NCBI RefSeq assembly: GCF_008370045.1
Contig: NZ_VOBN01000003.1
Span: forward strand, 428,294 to 492,293
Length of the DNA: 64,000 bases
Reading direction: 5' to 3'
Origin: Pseudomonas sp. ANT_J12
Lineage (GTDB): Bacteria; Pseudomonadota; Gammaproteobacteria; Pseudomonadales; Pseudomonadaceae
Position 1 is the first letter of the stretch. The number at the start of each line of letters is the position of its first letter. The notes under the pieces are model-generated. The model was not told the origin of the DNA, did no database searches, and saw only the letters and a program-made list of their open reading frames with translations. Of the stretch, positions 1-9,186 are shown piece after piece. Both the position numbers and the translations under genes were made by a program.

Positions 1-304
1 AATCAGAAGTAGCAAGGCGATCGCGCAGGCGAGCCTGATTGGTTTGTGCATCGGTCAGTTCCTGGTGGTGGGTTTGGTCGCTGGCTGAGAGCCGCTGCTC
101 CAGCGCCAGGCGCTTGTCCTGATCGGCGCGCACCTGGCCTGCGGCCGCGTTGCTGATGGCAGTCAGATCGTCCTGATGCAAGCCAGCCTGTTCGGCGAGC
201 TGCTTGCCGTAGCGCCAGTCCTGCACCTTCCAGGTGCCGCCTGCGGTGATCAGCAGCAGCGCCAGCATCCCGGCCAGCGCCACCTTCAGCCCAAACGGGC
301 TCAT
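1..304 (-). CDS. i-spanin (Rz-like), runs off window
   Basis: Inner-membrane spanin subunit, expected to link inner and outer membrane at lysis. The frame is open from an ATG at 304 to the window edge, about 101 codons. It begins MSPFGLKVALAGMLALLLI, a single N-terminal membrane anchor, followed by a charged, Ala/Gln-rich coiled coil with heptads such as LALEQRLSASD. The ATG overlaps the endolysin stop (ATGA), so translation is probably coupled. A second Rz/Rz1 pair lies at 29.7-30.2 kb, so this is an extra spanin. The family call rests on topology, composition and position. Confidence 0.7.
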   Translation of the reverse strand, partial: MSPFGLKVALAGMLALLLITAGGTWKVQDWRYGKQLAEQAGLHQDDLTAISNAAAGQVRADQDKRLALEQRLSASDQTHHQELTDAQTNQARLRDRLATSD

Positions 305-726
305 GGCACACCCTTGAAAAAGACATGGCCACCGATAGCCACCGTCTGCTTGGCTTTGGCCGCCCAGGCCGGGGCCTTCTTCATCGCGGTCGCGTAGTAG
401 TGAGTCGCGCCGCCGGTTGGATCAGGGACCTTGCCGTCGATCACCTGGTCTGCGGCGATCCGTGCCTGGGCCAACTCGCGGAACGGGATCTGCTTCGCGC
501 CTGACAGGTACGCGAAGTTCGGATCGTTCTTGTTCCAGCAACTGAACTGGTACGGCGCCTGGCACACGCCAGCGTAACCCTCACCCCACCATGATTTGTC
601 CTTGCCATCGTTGACGCGGTTGCGGATGGTGCAAGCCACGGCGACCTGGCCGGCCAAGCTCTCGCCTCGGGCCTCGCCCCACAATGTGCGGGCGAGGATG
701 TCGCGGTCTTTTTCGGTTACAGGCAT
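301..726 (-). CDS. Endolysin, SleB-type cell wall hydrolase
   Basis: Peptidoglycan hydrolase of the Hydrolase_2/SleB family, 141 residues, which cleaves the wall at the end of the lytic cycle. The catalytic region is recognisable from ARTLWGEARGE (residues 13-23, with the conserved Glu) and the downstream segments VAVACTIRNRV and PYQFSCWN, ending near GATHYYA. There is no signal peptide, so a holin is needed; the holin gene lies at 30.2-30.5 kb, far upstream on the same strand. The ribosome binding site CTGGAGAAAAGTC precedes ATG at 726, just after an intrinsic terminator. Its stop overlaps the start of the spanin gene. Confidence 0.85.
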   Translation of the reverse strand: MPVTEKDRDILARTLWGEARGESLAGQVAVACTIRNRVNDGKDKSWWGEGYAGVCQAPYQFSCWNKNDPNFAYLSGAKQIPFRELAQARIAADQVIDGKVPDPTGGATHYYATAMKKAPAWAAKAKQTVAIGGHVFFKGVP

Positions 727-741
727 GACTTTTCTCCAGGC

Positions 742-770
742 AAAAAAACACCCGCTCGATGGCGGGTGCT
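742..770 (-). terminator. Intrinsic terminator after fibre-assembly gene
   Basis: Read on the minus strand, a CACCCGC/GCGGGTG stem with a 5-nt loop is followed by a run of seven T. It separates the fibre-assembly gene from the endolysin. The same layout (stem, T-run, then the next gene's SD) recurs at several borders in the late operon. Confidence 0.75.
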
Positions 771-785
771 CGAAATATTGTGGTT

Positions 786-1514
786 TCAGCTGAGTTCGGA
801 GGATCGCCCAGCGGGCGCTGCGTCGATATCAGGTACTGCAGGCGTCGCCGGCCAGACCGGGGCCGCGTGCCAAGTGGGCTGCGCGGTGACCTTGCCGAGC
901 GAAAACTTGTAGGACTTCCAGGCCTTGAGGCTGATCAGCAGCCCATCCTGTTCGGCCATGTCGTCGTCGGTGGCTTCCCCGGCATCGATACCGTAACCGA
1001 TGGTTTCGATACGGTCCTGGATGCGCAGGATCTGAACGGCGGCGGCAGAGTTTCGAGCGGCAAGTTCCGCCTTCATCTTCGACAAATGATCAGCCAGAGC
1101 TGTGGCGTCCTTCATTTCCTGAGTGACCAGCTTTGACCAGTCGATAATCCCCGGCACGGTGTGGGCCGGAATTTCGAACTCTGGTGGTTCGACCCCTTCC
1201 AAGGGCAATGGCCGGGGGAACGCAACAACACCGTCAGGGACATTGACCAGGTCGACCGGGAATGCCTGCTCCTGGCTGTAGTTGTCGGGGATCGGCAGCG
1301 TCAACATCAGGACCAGTTCATTGTTGAGCACCTGAACGCTATCGCTGCGTGGATCGATTGCGAACCATTCCGAGTCGATGGCGGATCGAGGCAGGATGTC
1401 GCCTTCTTTCATCAGCGAAAAATCGAAAACCACACCGTTAAGGATCAGCTTCTGCCCATCCTTCACGGCCACCAGCACCTTGTCGATCAGCAGCGGCGAA
1501 AGTTTGATGCGCAT
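786..1514 (-). CDS. Tail fibre assembly-like protein
   Basis: 242 residues from ATG at 1514, which overlaps the upstream fibre stop (TAATG) and has an AAGGTGG SD. The C-terminal third (LISLKAWKSYKFSLGKV followed by a Trp/Pro-rich tail) resembles the C-terminal domain of tail fibre assembly chaperones (Caudo_TAP type). The N-terminal half is not recognised and may bind the fibre. Its position directly after the fibre gene supports a chaperone or fibre-accessory role. The exact family is uncertain. Confidence 0.6.
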   Translation of the reverse strand: MRIKLSPLLIDKVLVAVKDGQKLILNGVVFDFSLMKEGDILPRSAIDSEWFAIDPRSDSVQVLNNELVLMLTLPIPDNYSQEQAFPVDLVNVPDGVVAFPRPLPLEGVEPPEFEIPAHTVPGIIDWSKLVTQEMKDATALADHLSKMKAELAARNSAAAVQILRIQDRIETIGYGIDAGEATDDDMAEQDGLLISLKAWKSYKFSLGKVTAQPTWHAAPVWPATPAVPDIDAAPAGRSSELS

Positions 1515-2497
1515 TAGAACCACCTTCCGATAGCGAGATATTCCAGGGTGCCGGTAACCGAAATTGAAGACGTGGCCATGACGTAAATCGAATAGGAGTT
1601 CGCCGGAGGGTCGGCGTTGAGATTCGACCACATCAGCCGGCCTGCTGCCGTGAAATTAGCGAGGACCACGGGCGTTGTCCCGGCAAGGAACGGTACGGGG
1701 AACGCTCCTGATAGGGACGTGAAGAACATGACGCCGGACGCCGTTGTGATGTTTGCCGTCACCGAGCCCGTGACGCCGTAGCAAATCATCTCGCCGCTTG
1801 CGAACTTGATGTACTTGCCGTTCGACGTAGATCCGCTTTGGAAGATGTCACCGGTAGGGAGGCCACCCGATTGGCTGACGGTGCCGAGAATCCCTGCAAT
1901 GGCCGCAGCGCCAAGACCGAGCCCGCTGCGGGCCGCGACTTGTGTATTCCCACCGGTGCCGCCCTGGGCAATGGTCAGTGTTTTGGTCAGCCCATTGAGT
2001 TCAGTGATGTCCGCGTTAACGCCGCTCTTGGCCGCTACGAGTGCAGTCCGCGCCCCTGGGGCATCTGTCGCCCCGGTGCCGCCGCGGGCCACCGTCTGGA
2101 TATCCAGAATGCCGAGATTGCTCTTCGCATCCGCAAGGGTCGCGCCGCCCGTACCGCCCTTTGCGATGGGCAAAACATCATAGTTGCCGGTGGTACCCAG
2201 CGCGGCCAGCTTGGCGCCGTAGGTGTTGACCAGTGCGCGCAGAGCGTCGGCCGAGTCCTTCACGTACCCCTGAAGAGGTGCCAGCGCATAGGCGCCGGCA
2301 GCGTTGGTAGCGCCCTGATACGGCGGCGAGATGGACAAGGCCGTGTCGCTGGCAAAGTTAACTATCTCGTACCAACCACCATCAGGGCCACGAAAACCAT
2401 CACCGACGCGGCCGTTGGCAATAAATGCGGTACCTGTGCCAAGCACCGTGCTGGAATTTTGGGTAACCGAAACCGTCCCGGCTTTATACCAAGGCAT
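1514..2497 (-). CDS. Tail fibre protein with GGTG repeats
   Basis: 327 residues. The N-terminal about 100 residues form a domain typical of Pseudomonas phage fibres. A shaft follows, made of repeats of the type GGTGATxAxxARxxLG (at least three: GGTGGATLADAKSNLGI, GGTGATDAPGARTAL, GGTGGNTQVAARSGLGL). The C-terminal about 100 residues are Ser/Thr/Ala-rich and beta-like, and probably contact the receptor. It is coupled to the downstream assembly gene. Expected role: host recognition at the tail tip. Confidence 0.75.
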   Translation of the reverse strand: MPWYKAGTVSVTQNSSTVLGTGTAFIANGRVGDGFRGPDGGWYEIVNFASDTALSISPPYQGATNAAGAYALAPLQGYVKDSADALRALVNTYGAKLAALGTTGNYDVLPIAKGGTGGATLADAKSNLGILDIQTVARGGTGATDAPGARTALVAAKSGVNADITELNGLTKTLTIAQGGTGGNTQVAARSGLGLGAAAIAGILGTVSQSGGLPTGDIFQSGSTSNGKYIKFASGEMICYGVTGSVTANITTASGVMFFTSLSGAFPVPFLAGTTPVVLANFTAAGRLMWSNLNADPPANSYSIYVMATSSISVTGTLEYLAIGRWF

Positions 2498-2559
2498 AGA
2501 GCTTTCCTTTTAACTTTAATTGGAGTGCCGAAATAGGCCGTATTAATGAAAATTCTGAG

Positions 2560-3441
2560 CTAGTTGAAAGGGAACGGCATATTTGCAGTTGTTATCACAA
2601 GAGCTACGGGGTATCGATCAGTCGGGATATTCTCGAAGGAACAAGGGGTGGCCTGGCCAGATACTGTTGGATATGCCTGAGTTGTGCCGCCTGCTGCACC
2701 AAACATAAACGAAATACCGCCCGTTCTCCCATATGCACCCTCGGCGCCGCTGTACTGCGTAAACGCAAAAACGTTCCCGGGGAACAAATCATTGATACGG
2801 CATGACCTCGACCACGGGAGAAACGCGGCATACTCGACCCCAGAACCTATTGCAATGTCTACGTGAGAATCCGTTTTTGTTACCTCGCCACCCGTTGATG
2901 TTTGTCGGTGAACGTTATAACCCCCGGCATATGTTGTTATGTATCTACCATAAATATCAACTGACCCAGGACCCGGAGCCTGAATAGCTGCGCTGACATT
3001 TAATGGGGGCTGCAAAGAGTTAAACGTTATGCGTCCATTGACATCGTAGGTTTTCAAGAACGTCGTTCCTGCCATGTTGTCAGCCATAAGATCAAAACAA
3101 TAGAACTTCGTATTCGCGTCGGCATTTGCATAGAAGAATGTCATCGTGCTGCCGGATATCGAAGTCCCTTGCAAGCAACCAGTACCTACTATGAAAACAA
3201 TGGGGGACAATGCATTTTGCACAGAAAACCCAAACATTGAATCGGCGCTGGGAGTCCCTGACTGAGAAGTAGTCGTGGTCCAGTTCGCCCCTTCATTTGG
3301 GTCGAGCTGGGCAGAGCGAAGAACCTTACGCGTCCATGAGTTTAGATAGGTCATGTAGCCGCTTTTCACTAGCCCGTAACATATAAGGCTTGTATCAAAA
3401 AGAATCTGCCCGTTGTCTTTAAATGCCTGAAAGGTAGACAT
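2560..3441 (-). CDS. Putative tail tip/fibre protein
   Basis: 293 residues from ATG at 3441, overlapping the upstream stop (TGATG). It begins MSTFQAFKDNGQILFDTSL. The rest is rich in Gly, Ser, Thr and aromatic residues without membrane segments, as in beta-structured tail proteins. I do not recognise the family. The base composition looks more AT-rich than that of neighbouring tail genes, which suggests a recently acquired receptor-binding module. Its place between the small gene after J and the fibre gene supports a tail-tip role. Confidence 0.55.
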   Translation of the reverse strand: MSTFQAFKDNGQILFDTSLICYGLVKSGYMTYLNSWTRKVLRSAQLDPNEGANWTTTTSQSGTPSADSMFGFSVQNALSPIVFIVGTGCLQGTSISGSTMTFFYANADANTKFYCFDLMADNMAGTTFLKTYDVNGRITFNSLQPPLNVSAAIQAPGPGSVDIYGRYITTYAGGYNVHRQTSTGGEVTKTDSHVDIAIGSGVEYAAFLPWSRSCRINDLFPGNVFAFTQYSGAEGAYGRTGGISFMFGAAGGTTQAYPTVSGQATPCSFENIPTDRYPVALVITTANMPFPFN

Positions 3442-3743
3442 CAGAAATACCCGTAATAAATCCGGCAATTCGCCGAGAAGTATCCCCAGCCATTAGTTGC
3501 GTAGGAGTAGGCCCAAGACAGGACATTTCCCGAGAGGGTAACGCCCGGCTTTTTCCCCCTTTCCAACTGGAGATCCACCAGCGGTACGACGATAAAGAAC
3601 TGCGTCTTGCCCGCTGGCGGCGCGGGGATGTTGATTGCGCCATTGGCTCCGCCGGTATCGTACGAGCCCTGCACCTGACTGATGTTCATGGTCATATCGA
3701 CCAACAGACGCCCGAAGGCGTCGTAAGTGGTTAAACCCGTCAT
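3441..3743 (-). CDS. Small tail protein following J
   Basis: 100 residues, begins MTGLTTYDAFGRLLVDMTM. It is soluble, rich in Gly and aromatics, and of unrecognised family. It sits 1 nt after the J gene stop and is coupled by TGATG to the next gene, so it belongs to the tail-tip/fibre set. Confidence 0.55.
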   Translation of the reverse strand: MTGLTTYDAFGRLLVDMTMNISQVQGSYDTGGANGAINIPAPPAGKTQFFIVVPLVDLQLERGKKPGVTLSGNVLSWAYSYATNGWGYFSANCRIYYGYF

Positions 3744-3744
3744 G

Positions 3745-6700
3745 TCAGACGCTCATGTTGATGGCCAGCACGCCATTTGGGTGATAGAGCTTTACGCTGT
3801 TGTTGTTGATCGCGATCCTTGCTTGCCCCGCACCCTGCCCGTTCATTTCGAAACCGCCGTTCTTGAAAATGGCCCAGCCGGTTTGGTTGACCACATAGTT
3901 CGTTGAGGCGATGTAGTCGCCGATCTTGGCGTTGGTGATCGTGCCGTCCTGAATGAATGCCGAACGGATGAACACCTGGCCGCCGGTCACGGCAAACGGC
4001 GACGACAGCGTGCCGTTGACGCCATTCACCACTGCGAAAGTATCTGCGCTGACCAGAAAGGTGCTTTGCAGGCCGCCCGGGCCGTTCTCAATACCGAGAC
4101 CGATCCCTGCCGCCACGTACTGCCCCTGAGCATTCACCTGCATCTTCACAGACCACATGGTGGTCAGCTTGCCAGCGGTGTCGGCGTAGGCCGTCGAGGT
4201 TTGCTGAATGGCGGCCGTGTTCTGCCCAACCGACACGTTTAGCTGATCGATCTTCGTCGCCGTGGCTGACGCGTTGGTGGCCACCACCTGCTCCAGCTCG
4301 GTGATGTTGGCCGCGTTTTTACCGATCGCTACGTCGAACGTTGTGAGCCGCTGCGCCGTTGCCTCGTTTTCAGAGGTGCGCACCTTTGATTCGGAAGCGA
4401 TCGCCGCGGTGCTGGTCCAGCCTTTCAGGGCATCGGCTAAATCCCCTTCCCCGTTGTCATCACGGTAAGAAGCTTTTAGCGCCTGGAACGCAGTCGCCTG
4501 GGCGGTGGTTACACCGTCCAATTCGGTGATATCGGCGGTGTTGGTTGCGACCTGCTGGGCCAGGCCGTTGGCTGTCTCGATCGACTGTCCCACGTCCAGC
4601 CAGTAGGTGGCGTTCGGCGGTGGCGTGTTGATCGGCACCTGGCTTTTAGCCTGGTAAATTCGCCCGCCTTCCACGACCATCTGGTCTTTCTCGTAAACGT
4701 CCGCCGGCTTGTAACCAGTCAAGCCATCGAGTGCGTCAATCTGACCCTGCAGGCCAGGGATCTTGTTGATCTCGTCCAACAGGTCTTGGCCGAGCTCCGT
4801 CTCGGAAATCTTTCCGGCAAGCATATCGAGGATATCTGAGGCGTTCGAACTCGATTGCCCCATGACACCCATCCCCACCGGGTACCAAGGACCGATGTTG
4901 CCGATCCGATCCACCAGGCGAGCCCAGAAAAAGAAGGTCACGCCCGCGGCGAGCCCCAGCATCGAGAAATCGCTTTGCGGGTACGACAGATCCGTCAGCT
5001 TGGTCGCAGCCTCCAGACTATTCGTCGGCCCGTACCAGATTTCCGTGCGCTGGGTGTCCTCGGCGTCGGCAGGAAAACCCCACTTGAGGTAGATACCGAA
5101 CAGCAGCGGCGTGGCCGTCAGGAACGACACCGCCGGCGGATTTCCGGTTTTCCCAAAGAGTTCGGTTGGCTGGGAGAAGGCCCAGAGGGAGCAGTTTTCA
5201 TTCGGACCTATAGCAGCCACTCGCGCCGTGTAGGTGCCGGTGTAGATGCCCGGCACCTCCATTGAGGCGGTGTAAACGCGCCCGCCAAAAATCCAGTCAC
5301 TCGAGCCTCTCCGCCACCACACGTTGTAGCTGGCAGCACCTTTGGGTGCCGTCCAGGTAATGCGCATCGTCGCAACGTTCACTCCCTGCCGAACGGTGTC
5401 AAAGGTGGACAAGGCCACGTTTGTCGGTATTGCTTGAACAGCCGATGGAAGAACTGTAGTTGGCAGCGTAACAATCTGTGCCCCGCTATCGATTGCTGCG
5501 AATTTGCTCGCATTGTGCTGCACTGCGACGATGTCGTACTGCAGCTTGTCGTCGCCGAAATTCTCGACGACCGACAAAATCCTGAATGTCTCTGCCTTCA
5601 GTTCAGCCGATTCAATCGTGTAGACCGACTGTGTGGTCGGTGTTGAGGAGAAGGCCTCAGTCACTGTCACGACACGCCCGGACACCCCTTGAATGATTCT
5701 GGACTCGGCGGTTCCAGTGGGGCGGATGACAATCAGCGTATCGCCTACTTCCGCCTCGATATCAGCATCGAGCGTTACACTGCCCGCAGTTGCGGACTTG
5801 ATCCGACCGGACATTGGCTTGCCGCTGTAGTTTTCGTCAGCAACCCGAATCAGCTGCCCTGGGCGAGCAATGGTGCCGTCCATGCCCACGGAGAAACTCA
5901 CGGTGTCAGTTTCGTAGTGGTTGGTCAGCAGGATGTACTGGCCAAGCCGCTGGGCCTGGCCCTGCGATACACAGCCGAAGGCCGTGGTTTCGGTTTCGCG
6001 GATCTGGTACCGGGCGATCGCCTTCTGACTCTGGACAAACTCAACCTTGGCGGCGCCGAAGTTGGTCCGGTCGGACCAAGAGACCTTGCACACGCTATAG
6101 CGGGTTGAGCCGCTCGATGCGGAGCGGCTGAACTTGCCGTCGATCACGTTGGTGTTCGTGTAGGTGTAGACCGGGTCGCTCGGCATGTCCGCCGATACCA
6201 TCACTTCGCTGCCGGCGTAATAGCTCATGCCGCGGAAGATGCTGGCCATGTCCTGCAGCACGGTCAGCGCATTGGCACGGCTTTGCAGGTAGAGATTGCA
6301 AGTGAAGCGTGGTTCTTGACCGCCCTTCCCGTCATCCACCAGTTCGTCGCAGTAGCCGGCGATTTGATACAGCCCCCACTTGTCCACCTGGCTGTCGCTG
6401 ATCACAGCCCCAAGACCGTAACGGTCATTGAGGATCAGATCGCGATAGATCCAGGCCGGGTTATCGGTCCAGGCCAACTTAAACGTACCATCCCAGGCGC
6501 CGGTGTAGCTGCGGGTGGACGGCTCATAGTTGCTTGGCACTTGAATGATGCGGCCCTTGATGTGAAAGGCGCGCTCCGGAATGGCATTGAATTGTGAGGC
6601 GTCAATCTTGGTGCCGACCAGCGCGGTATACGGATACTGAAGCTTTGCGTCGATCACCTCGGTGTAGCTGACTATCGAGGTGTTGGCCTGGATGCTGGAG

Positions 6701-7308
6701 TTTGGAGCGTCCGGGGTCAGGCGGCGGATACGAATCTGCCAGCCGCCATCGGTCGGTGGCAACTCAATGCGGTGACTCCGTTGGTAGCCATTGGTTGTCT
6801 TACCGTCGAATGCTTGAGTCAGGACGGTGACGTAATCGCCGTTGTTGGTGGAGAGGTCGATGGCGTAATTCACCACGTAGCCGACGGTATCGCCGTCCGA
6901 CTCGGTCCTGTACATCGTCGACACGCCAAGGCGGACACGGACAGCCGACAACTCGCTATTGCTGATTGCCTGCGTCCACGACTGGGAGAACTTCAGTTCA
7001 ACGCCAACCGCAGTCTCGGACTCAACCGCCGGGAAGCCGCGGATGTATTCCTGCTCTGCTTCGCCCGTGCGCTGCTCCCAGGTCACGCCCGTGAAATTCA
7101 GGCTGCCATCAGAGTTGGCCAGCGGGGTCTCATTATAGAAAATCGACTGGGCGCCATTCACCAGGCCAACGATCGGCCCCTCGCTGACAGCGTCGAGGAT
7201 ATTGGCGTAGCTGGTGTTGATCAGGCTGTCCGGGCTCTCTACTGGCGAATGCGGCTTTTCGCTGCCGCCTTTCGAGCCGCCAGCGCCGAATGTGTGTGCT
7301 GCGCCCAT
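3745..7308 (-). CDS. Host specificity protein J (tail tip)
   Basis: 1187-residue central tail tip protein of the lambda J family, which forms the distal hub and contributes to receptor choice. It begins with a Gly/Ser-rich N-terminus and a segment SYANILDAVSEGPIVGLVNG typical of J. Long tip-attachment domains follow, then fibronectin-III-like segments around residues 610-780 (RITWTAPKGAASYNVWWRR). The coiled C-terminal half has Ala/Thr-rich heptads and ends in a DUF1983-like region (VAAGIGLGIENGPGGLQSTF). An SD-bearing leader lies immediately after a terminator upstream. Confidence 0.9.
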   Translation of the reverse strand: MGAAHTFGAGGSKGGSEKPHSPVESPDSLINTSYANILDAVSEGPIVGLVNGAQSIFYNETPLANSDGSLNFTGVTWEQRTGEAEQEYIRGFPAVESETAVGVELKFSQSWTQAISNSELSAVRVRLGVSTMYRTESDGDTVGYVVNYAIDLSTNNGDYVTVLTQAFDGKTTNGYQRSHRIELPPTDGGWQIRIRRLTPDAPNSSIQANTSIVSYTEVIDAKLQYPYTALVGTKIDASQFNAIPERAFHIKGRIIQVPSNYEPSTRSYTGAWDGTFKLAWTDNPAWIYRDLILNDRYGLGAVISDSQVDKWGLYQIAGYCDELVDDGKGGQEPRFTCNLYLQSRANALTVLQDMASIFRGMSYYAGSEVMVSADMPSDPVYTYTNTNVIDGKFSRSASSGSTRYSVCKVSWSDRTNFGAAKVEFVQSQKAIARYQIRETETTAFGCVSQGQAQRLGQYILLTNHYETDTVSFSVGMDGTIARPGQLIRVADENYSGKPMSGRIKSATAGSVTLDADIEAEVGDTLIVIRPTGTAESRIIQGVSGRVVTVTEAFSSTPTTQSVYTIESAELKAETFRILSVVENFGDDKLQYDIVAVQHNASKFAAIDSGAQIVTLPTTVLPSAVQAIPTNVALSTFDTVRQGVNVATMRITWTAPKGAASYNVWWRRGSSDWIFGGRVYTASMEVPGIYTGTYTARVAAIGPNENCSLWAFSQPTELFGKTGNPPAVSFLTATPLLFGIYLKWGFPADAEDTQRTEIWYGPTNSLEAATKLTDLSYPQSDFSMLGLAAGVTFFFWARLVDRIGNIGPWYPVGMGVMGQSSSNASDILDMLAGKISETELGQDLLDEINKIPGLQGQIDALDGLTGYKPADVYEKDQMVVEGGRIYQAKSQVPINTPPPNATYWLDVGQSIETANGLAQQVATNTADITELDGVTTAQATAFQALKASYRDDNGEGDLADALKGWTSTAAIASESKVRTSENEATAQRLTTFDVAIGKNAANITELEQVVATNASATATKIDQLNVSVGQNTAAIQQTSTAYADTAGKLTTMWSVKMQVNAQGQYVAAGIGLGIENGPGGLQSTFLVSADTFAVVNGVNGTLSSPFAVTGGQVFIRSAFIQDGTITNAKIGDYIASTNYVVNQTGWAIFKNGGFEMNGQGAGQARIAINNNSVKLYHPNGVLAINMSV

Positions 7309-7322
7309 GCTTTTCTCCAGGC

Positions 7323-7344
7323 GAAAAAAAACCGCCGCAGCGGT
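7323..7344 (-). terminator. Intrinsic terminator between I and J
   Basis: On the minus strand an ACCGC/GCGGT stem with a 4-nt loop is followed by eight T. It lies between tail genes I and J, so it may attenuate rather than end late transcription. Confidence 0.65.
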
Positions 7345-7387
7345 CTTGGGGTTTCTGGGTGGTTGTAGTGGCGTGGCTGCTGACGAC

Positions 7388-8032
7388 TTACTGCTGGTCT
7401 TCTGCGACGACGCCCAAGGAAACGCAGGCCGAACCCACCACCATCTCTCCGTAGCAGAGAGGGACCGGGTTTCCCTGAGTTACTGTATTTTTGATGCCGC
7501 TGAAGTTGTAGCTGGGCTGGTTATCGGCGGCTTCCGAACTGTCAATGCCCGGCGCTGTACCCGCGACCATCTGGGCGACGCCGCCGATAGCAAGGGATAT
7601 GCCTACTGCGCCAACAACCCCCCAAACACCGCCTCCGAACATCGCACCCGACACGGCGGCACCAGATGCAGGCGTACCGAAAAAAGAAGCTGCGACGATC
7701 AAGGCGATACCCAATACAGTTTGAAGCCCGCCGCCATTCTTACTCCCTTTTACGATGGGGGAAATGCGTATGTCATTATGGCTTGGAGGGTCCCCTAGTT
7801 CATTTTTACTAATGTTTCGCTTGCCGTAAAAAACTGCAAAAGCCATCCCCTTGTCCTTGGATTCGGTCAGGAAGCGATTGAATCCTTTGTGGAGTACGCC
7901 AAGCGCCCTGACAGCTTCGCCAGCAGAGTTAACCGCCAAATGGTGAACATGACCAAAGCGCTTACCTAGGACACCATGAAGTCGCACTGTTCGAATTCTG
8001 TCACTGGCTGGTTGAGTGGGGGTGTTAGGCAT
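7388..8032 (-). CDS. Tail assembly protein I
   Basis: 214 residues of the lambda tail assembly I family. The N-terminal half has a ubiquitin-like segment (TVRLHGVLGKRFGHVHHLAV). The central part is a hydrophobic Gly/Ala-rich stretch (about residues 108-160). The C-terminus carries the conserved SGIKNTVTQGNPVPLCYGE motif. I acts with K and J to build the tail tip initiator. The usual K-I-J order is kept, but K and I are separated here by about 3.9 kb of inserted genes. Confidence 0.85.
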   Translation of the reverse strand: MPNTPTQPASDRIRTVRLHGVLGKRFGHVHHLAVNSAGEAVRALGVLHKGFNRFLTESKDKGMAFAVFYGKRNISKNELGDPPSHNDIRISPIVKGSKNGGGLQTVLGIALIVAASFFGTPASGAAVSGAMFGGGVWGVVGAVGISLAIGGVAQMVAGTAPGIDSSEAADNQPSYNFSGIKNTVTQGNPVPLCYGEMVVGSACVSLGVVAEDQQ

Positions 8033-8050
8033 AATTGGCTTTCTCCGGAC

Positions 8051-8077
8051 AATAAAAAGCCCGCTAGGCAGCGGGCT
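8051..8077 (-). terminator. Intrinsic terminator after small lipoprotein gene
   Basis: Minus-strand stem AGCCCGC/GCGGGCT with a 6-nt loop followed by TTTTTATT. It lies between the lipoprotein gene and tail gene I. Confidence 0.7.
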
Positions 8078-8107
8078 TGATTAAGATTTCTGCTTGCTTC
8101 TAATGCT

Positions 8108-8503
8108 TTAAAACGTCGTTGGCATAATATTCATGCCTGCCATTCGGCGCTTGAGCAGCTCGCCTGGCTTGATGTCAATCTCTGACTCCGATATTCCTGA
8201 GCCGCCACACATCCCGACTGGCTTAGCGGCGAGAACATGCTTTCCGGCACCGACGTTGAATCGACCGGTTTCGCCAGAATTGAAGTCAGCCGCCTGCTTG
8301 CCGTCAATATAGAAACGAATGGTGCAACCGGCCCCCACAAACCCAGAATCGCGAGTCACCACCAGGAATGCTTCAGGTTTCGCTCCATACGAATACAACC
8401 TTGACGGCGGTATTGGATCGGCCTCTTCCGACGAAATCGGCATAGGCGCACAGCCCGAAAGCGCAGCCAAAACAGCCAGCGATAGAATAGCCTTGTAAAT
8501 CAT
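8108..8503 (-). CDS. Small lipoprotein (prophage moron candidate)
   Basis: 131 residues. There is a hydrophobic signal (LSLAVLAALSGC) with lipobox LSGC, so the mature protein should start at Cys18 and be lipid-anchored. The mature part has two further Cys (CTIRFYIDG and GMCGGSG) and a compact beta-like pattern. It follows a second lipoprotein gene with a 4-nt overlap and precedes a terminator. Prophage lipoproteins in such places sometimes alter the lysogen surface or block superinfection; that role here is inference. Confidence 0.65.
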   Translation of the reverse strand: MIYKAILSLAVLAALSGCAPMPISSEEADPIPPSRLYSYGAKPEAFLVVTRDSGFVGAGCTIRFYIDGKQAADFNSGETGRFNVGAGKHVLAAKPVGMCGGSGISESEIDIKPGELLKRRMAGMNIMPTTF

Positions 8504-9117
8504 TCGGTCATCTCCAGAATGCGACTTTCTAAGGCCCCGGTCGCGTAACAGGTTACTTGCTCGCTGGAAAACCCTTGTTTTGTTGAAAAGTCGAAACTCA
8601 AATCTTCTCTGCCTCCGGGCTGGCCGTCAAATGAGGTAGCTACAAATGCAACATCAACCACGTACTTTGTGTTGACGGCTACGGATGTTCCGGTGGCGGC
8701 CGGTGCTACGTAGATATTCACACGCCCATTTAGCTTAGTGTTGCGGGTGGCGTTGAAAGCATTTCCCTGCTTATTAGTCAGCGAGAAAACCGATGAGTCG
8801 GCGGTTTTATACACATAGGAATTTTCTCCCCTGGCATTCTCAAATCGCCTGGATGTAACCCCGCAATCAACATATTCAGATGGCTTTTGAGTAGAGAACG
8901 AAAGATTTATAAGTCTTGAATTTTTATCAATATTATTTATGACGAAGAAGTCGCTGCTCAACTGCCTAACCAGGTCGTCCCAGACCTGATCAAATGGCTT
9001 GTTGACCACTTTAGTATTCGTAATTCGGCTCTGAGTTGGGGGCTTGTAATCAATGGATGATGTTGCACATCCCGAAGCCAGCAAGCAAAGCGCTGCAAGC
9101 GCCACCGTCTTATGCAT
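8500..9117 (-). CDS. Lipoprotein, envelope-exposed
   Basis: 205 residues from ATG at 9117 (a TTG seven codons upstream is possible). Signal sequence MHKTVALAALCLLASGC with lipobox ASGC. The mature domain contains PFDQVWDDLVRQL near its start, a pattern seen in small envelope lipoproteins with a helix-grip-like fold. It overlaps the next lipoprotein gene by 4 nt. The pair lies inside the tail operon but has no structural-gene character. Confidence 0.6.
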   Translation of the reverse strand: MHKTVALAALCLLASGCATSSIDYKPPTQSRITNTKVVNKPFDQVWDDLVRQLSSDFFVINNIDKNSRLINLSFSTQKPSEYVDCGVTSRRFENARGENSYVYKTADSSVFSLTNKQGNAFNATRNTKLNGRVNIYVAPAATGTSVAVNTKYVVDVAFVATSFDGQPGGREDLSFDFSTKQGFSSEQVTCYATGALESRILEMTE

Positions 9118-9186
9118 GATTCCATTCCCGACAGACAAAAATGAAATCTAGCATCATGCGCGATCAAATCAAAACGCCAACACGAA

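Noticed and set aside
3..332. 109-codon minus-strand frame at the left edge
   Set aside because: Arg/Ala/Gly-rich shadow. The real gene is the Rz-like frame starting at 304 in another phase.
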